DNA of 64,000 nucleotides, taken from assembly GCA_015065425.1 (NCBI GenBank), contig SVQH01000011.1, forward strand, positions 1 to 64,000, read 5' to 3'. Positions 63,923 to 64,000 of this stretch are shown here, piece after piece. Both the position numbers and the translations under genes were made by a program. The notes beneath the pieces are model-generated. The model saw only the letters and a program-made list of their open reading frames with translations, was not told the DNA's origin and did not search any database. Numbering within the stretch: position 1 is the first letter of the stretch; the number at the start of each line of letters is the position of its first letter. This DNA comes from Oscillospiraceae bacterium. GTDB lineage: Bacteria; Bacillota; Clostridia; Oscillospirales; Acutalibacteraceae.

Positions 63923-64000
63923 TTAATATTGAGTTTTGAGATTTATCCACAGTTCGCTCTGGAGAATGAGTGTCTCTTCATTGAGGTTTATGAAGACTTC
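63923..64000 (-). CDS. C-terminal end of an unidentified gene (partial)
   Basis: The last 25 codons of a minus-strand frame (EVFINLNEETLILQSELW..., stop at 63923-63925) run off the window edge. The gene would converge on the exonuclease terminator. The fragment is too short to identify and could be chance. Confidence 0.3.
   Translation of the reverse strand, partial: EVFINLNEETLILQSELWINLKTQY

Noticed and set aside
63943..63951. Perfect DnaA box TTATCCACA
   Set aside because: A single copy inside a probable coding fragment; no cluster or AT-rich unwinding element is nearby, so this is not an origin.
1..64000. tRNA, rRNA, CRISPR arrays and insertion-sequence transposases
   Set aside because: None was recognised by eye anywhere in the window; a tRNAscan or CRISPR finder run was not possible.

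Overview
The window reads as chromosome from a low-GC Clostridia bacterium, most likely an uncultured gut member of the Oscillospiraceae/Ruminococcaceae. The grounds are an Spo0A orthologue, a meso-DAP type MurE, a clostridial dcw cluster containing a PASTA-tailed SpoVD-like PBP, a dockerin-like secreted protein, a pfl/ZTP riboswitch, and a clostridial purine operon with a stand-alone IMP cyclohydrolase. The assignment is inference from gene content; no rRNA gene is present.

Layout. (1) 1-2.1 kb is an AT-rich accessory patch. It holds a degraded coding remnant and a two-gene module: an SDR-fold protein lacking the catalytic Tyr, and a two-TM protein that resembles Cap15/S-2TMbeta effectors. 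The patch abuts a uvrB gene cut off after about 90 codons, whose LexA-type promoter still points into the module. (2) 2.5-6.9 kb is a thiol/peroxide block (Bcp, rhodanese, CoA-disulfide-reductase-like flavoprotein with rhodanese tail, thioredoxin) around a Crp/Fnr regulator. Two of its promoters share an identical palindrome centred near -41. (3) 6.9-8.9 kb holds a terminated leader RNA, a LytTR regulator and Spo0A. Both regulators have receivers lacking the phospho-acceptor Asp. (4) 9.1-16 kb holds rubrerythrin and PerR, then recO-era-ybeY-phoH-DUF4364 and a large lipoprotein. (5) 16.2-21.9 kb is a BMP-type nucleoside ABC transporter behind xpt. (6) 22.3-24.5 kb encodes the dockerin-like secreted protein. 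(7) 24.6-39.9 kb holds proS, a HAD phosphatase and the dcw cluster on the minus strand (mraZ-rsmH-ftsL-spoVD-murE-mraY-ftsW-murG-murA-divIB, then ftsZ). (8) 40.5-49 kb is the pyrimidine operon pyrC-carB-pyrK-pyrD-pyrF-pyrE-pyrB. (9) 49-61.7 kb is the purine operon purE-F-M-N-O-H-D-L behind a ZTP riboswitch, followed by fhs. (10) 61.7-64 kb holds a DUF6054-like gene, a MITE-like inverted repeat, mrp, a DnaQ-type exonuclease and the end of an unidentified gene.

How it works together. Pyr and pur genes give near-complete de novo UMP and IMP synthesis; carA, purC, purB, purA and guaAB are not here. Fhs makes the 10-formyl-THF used by PurN and AICAR transformylase, while xpt and the BMP transporter cover salvage. 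Most of the window is ordinary core genome. The unusual parts are the uvrB-junction module, the Crp/Fnr site pair, the 6.9-kb leader RNA, the degenerate-receiver Spo0A, the zinc-tailed aspartate carbamoyltransferase and the glutaminase-dead PurF.
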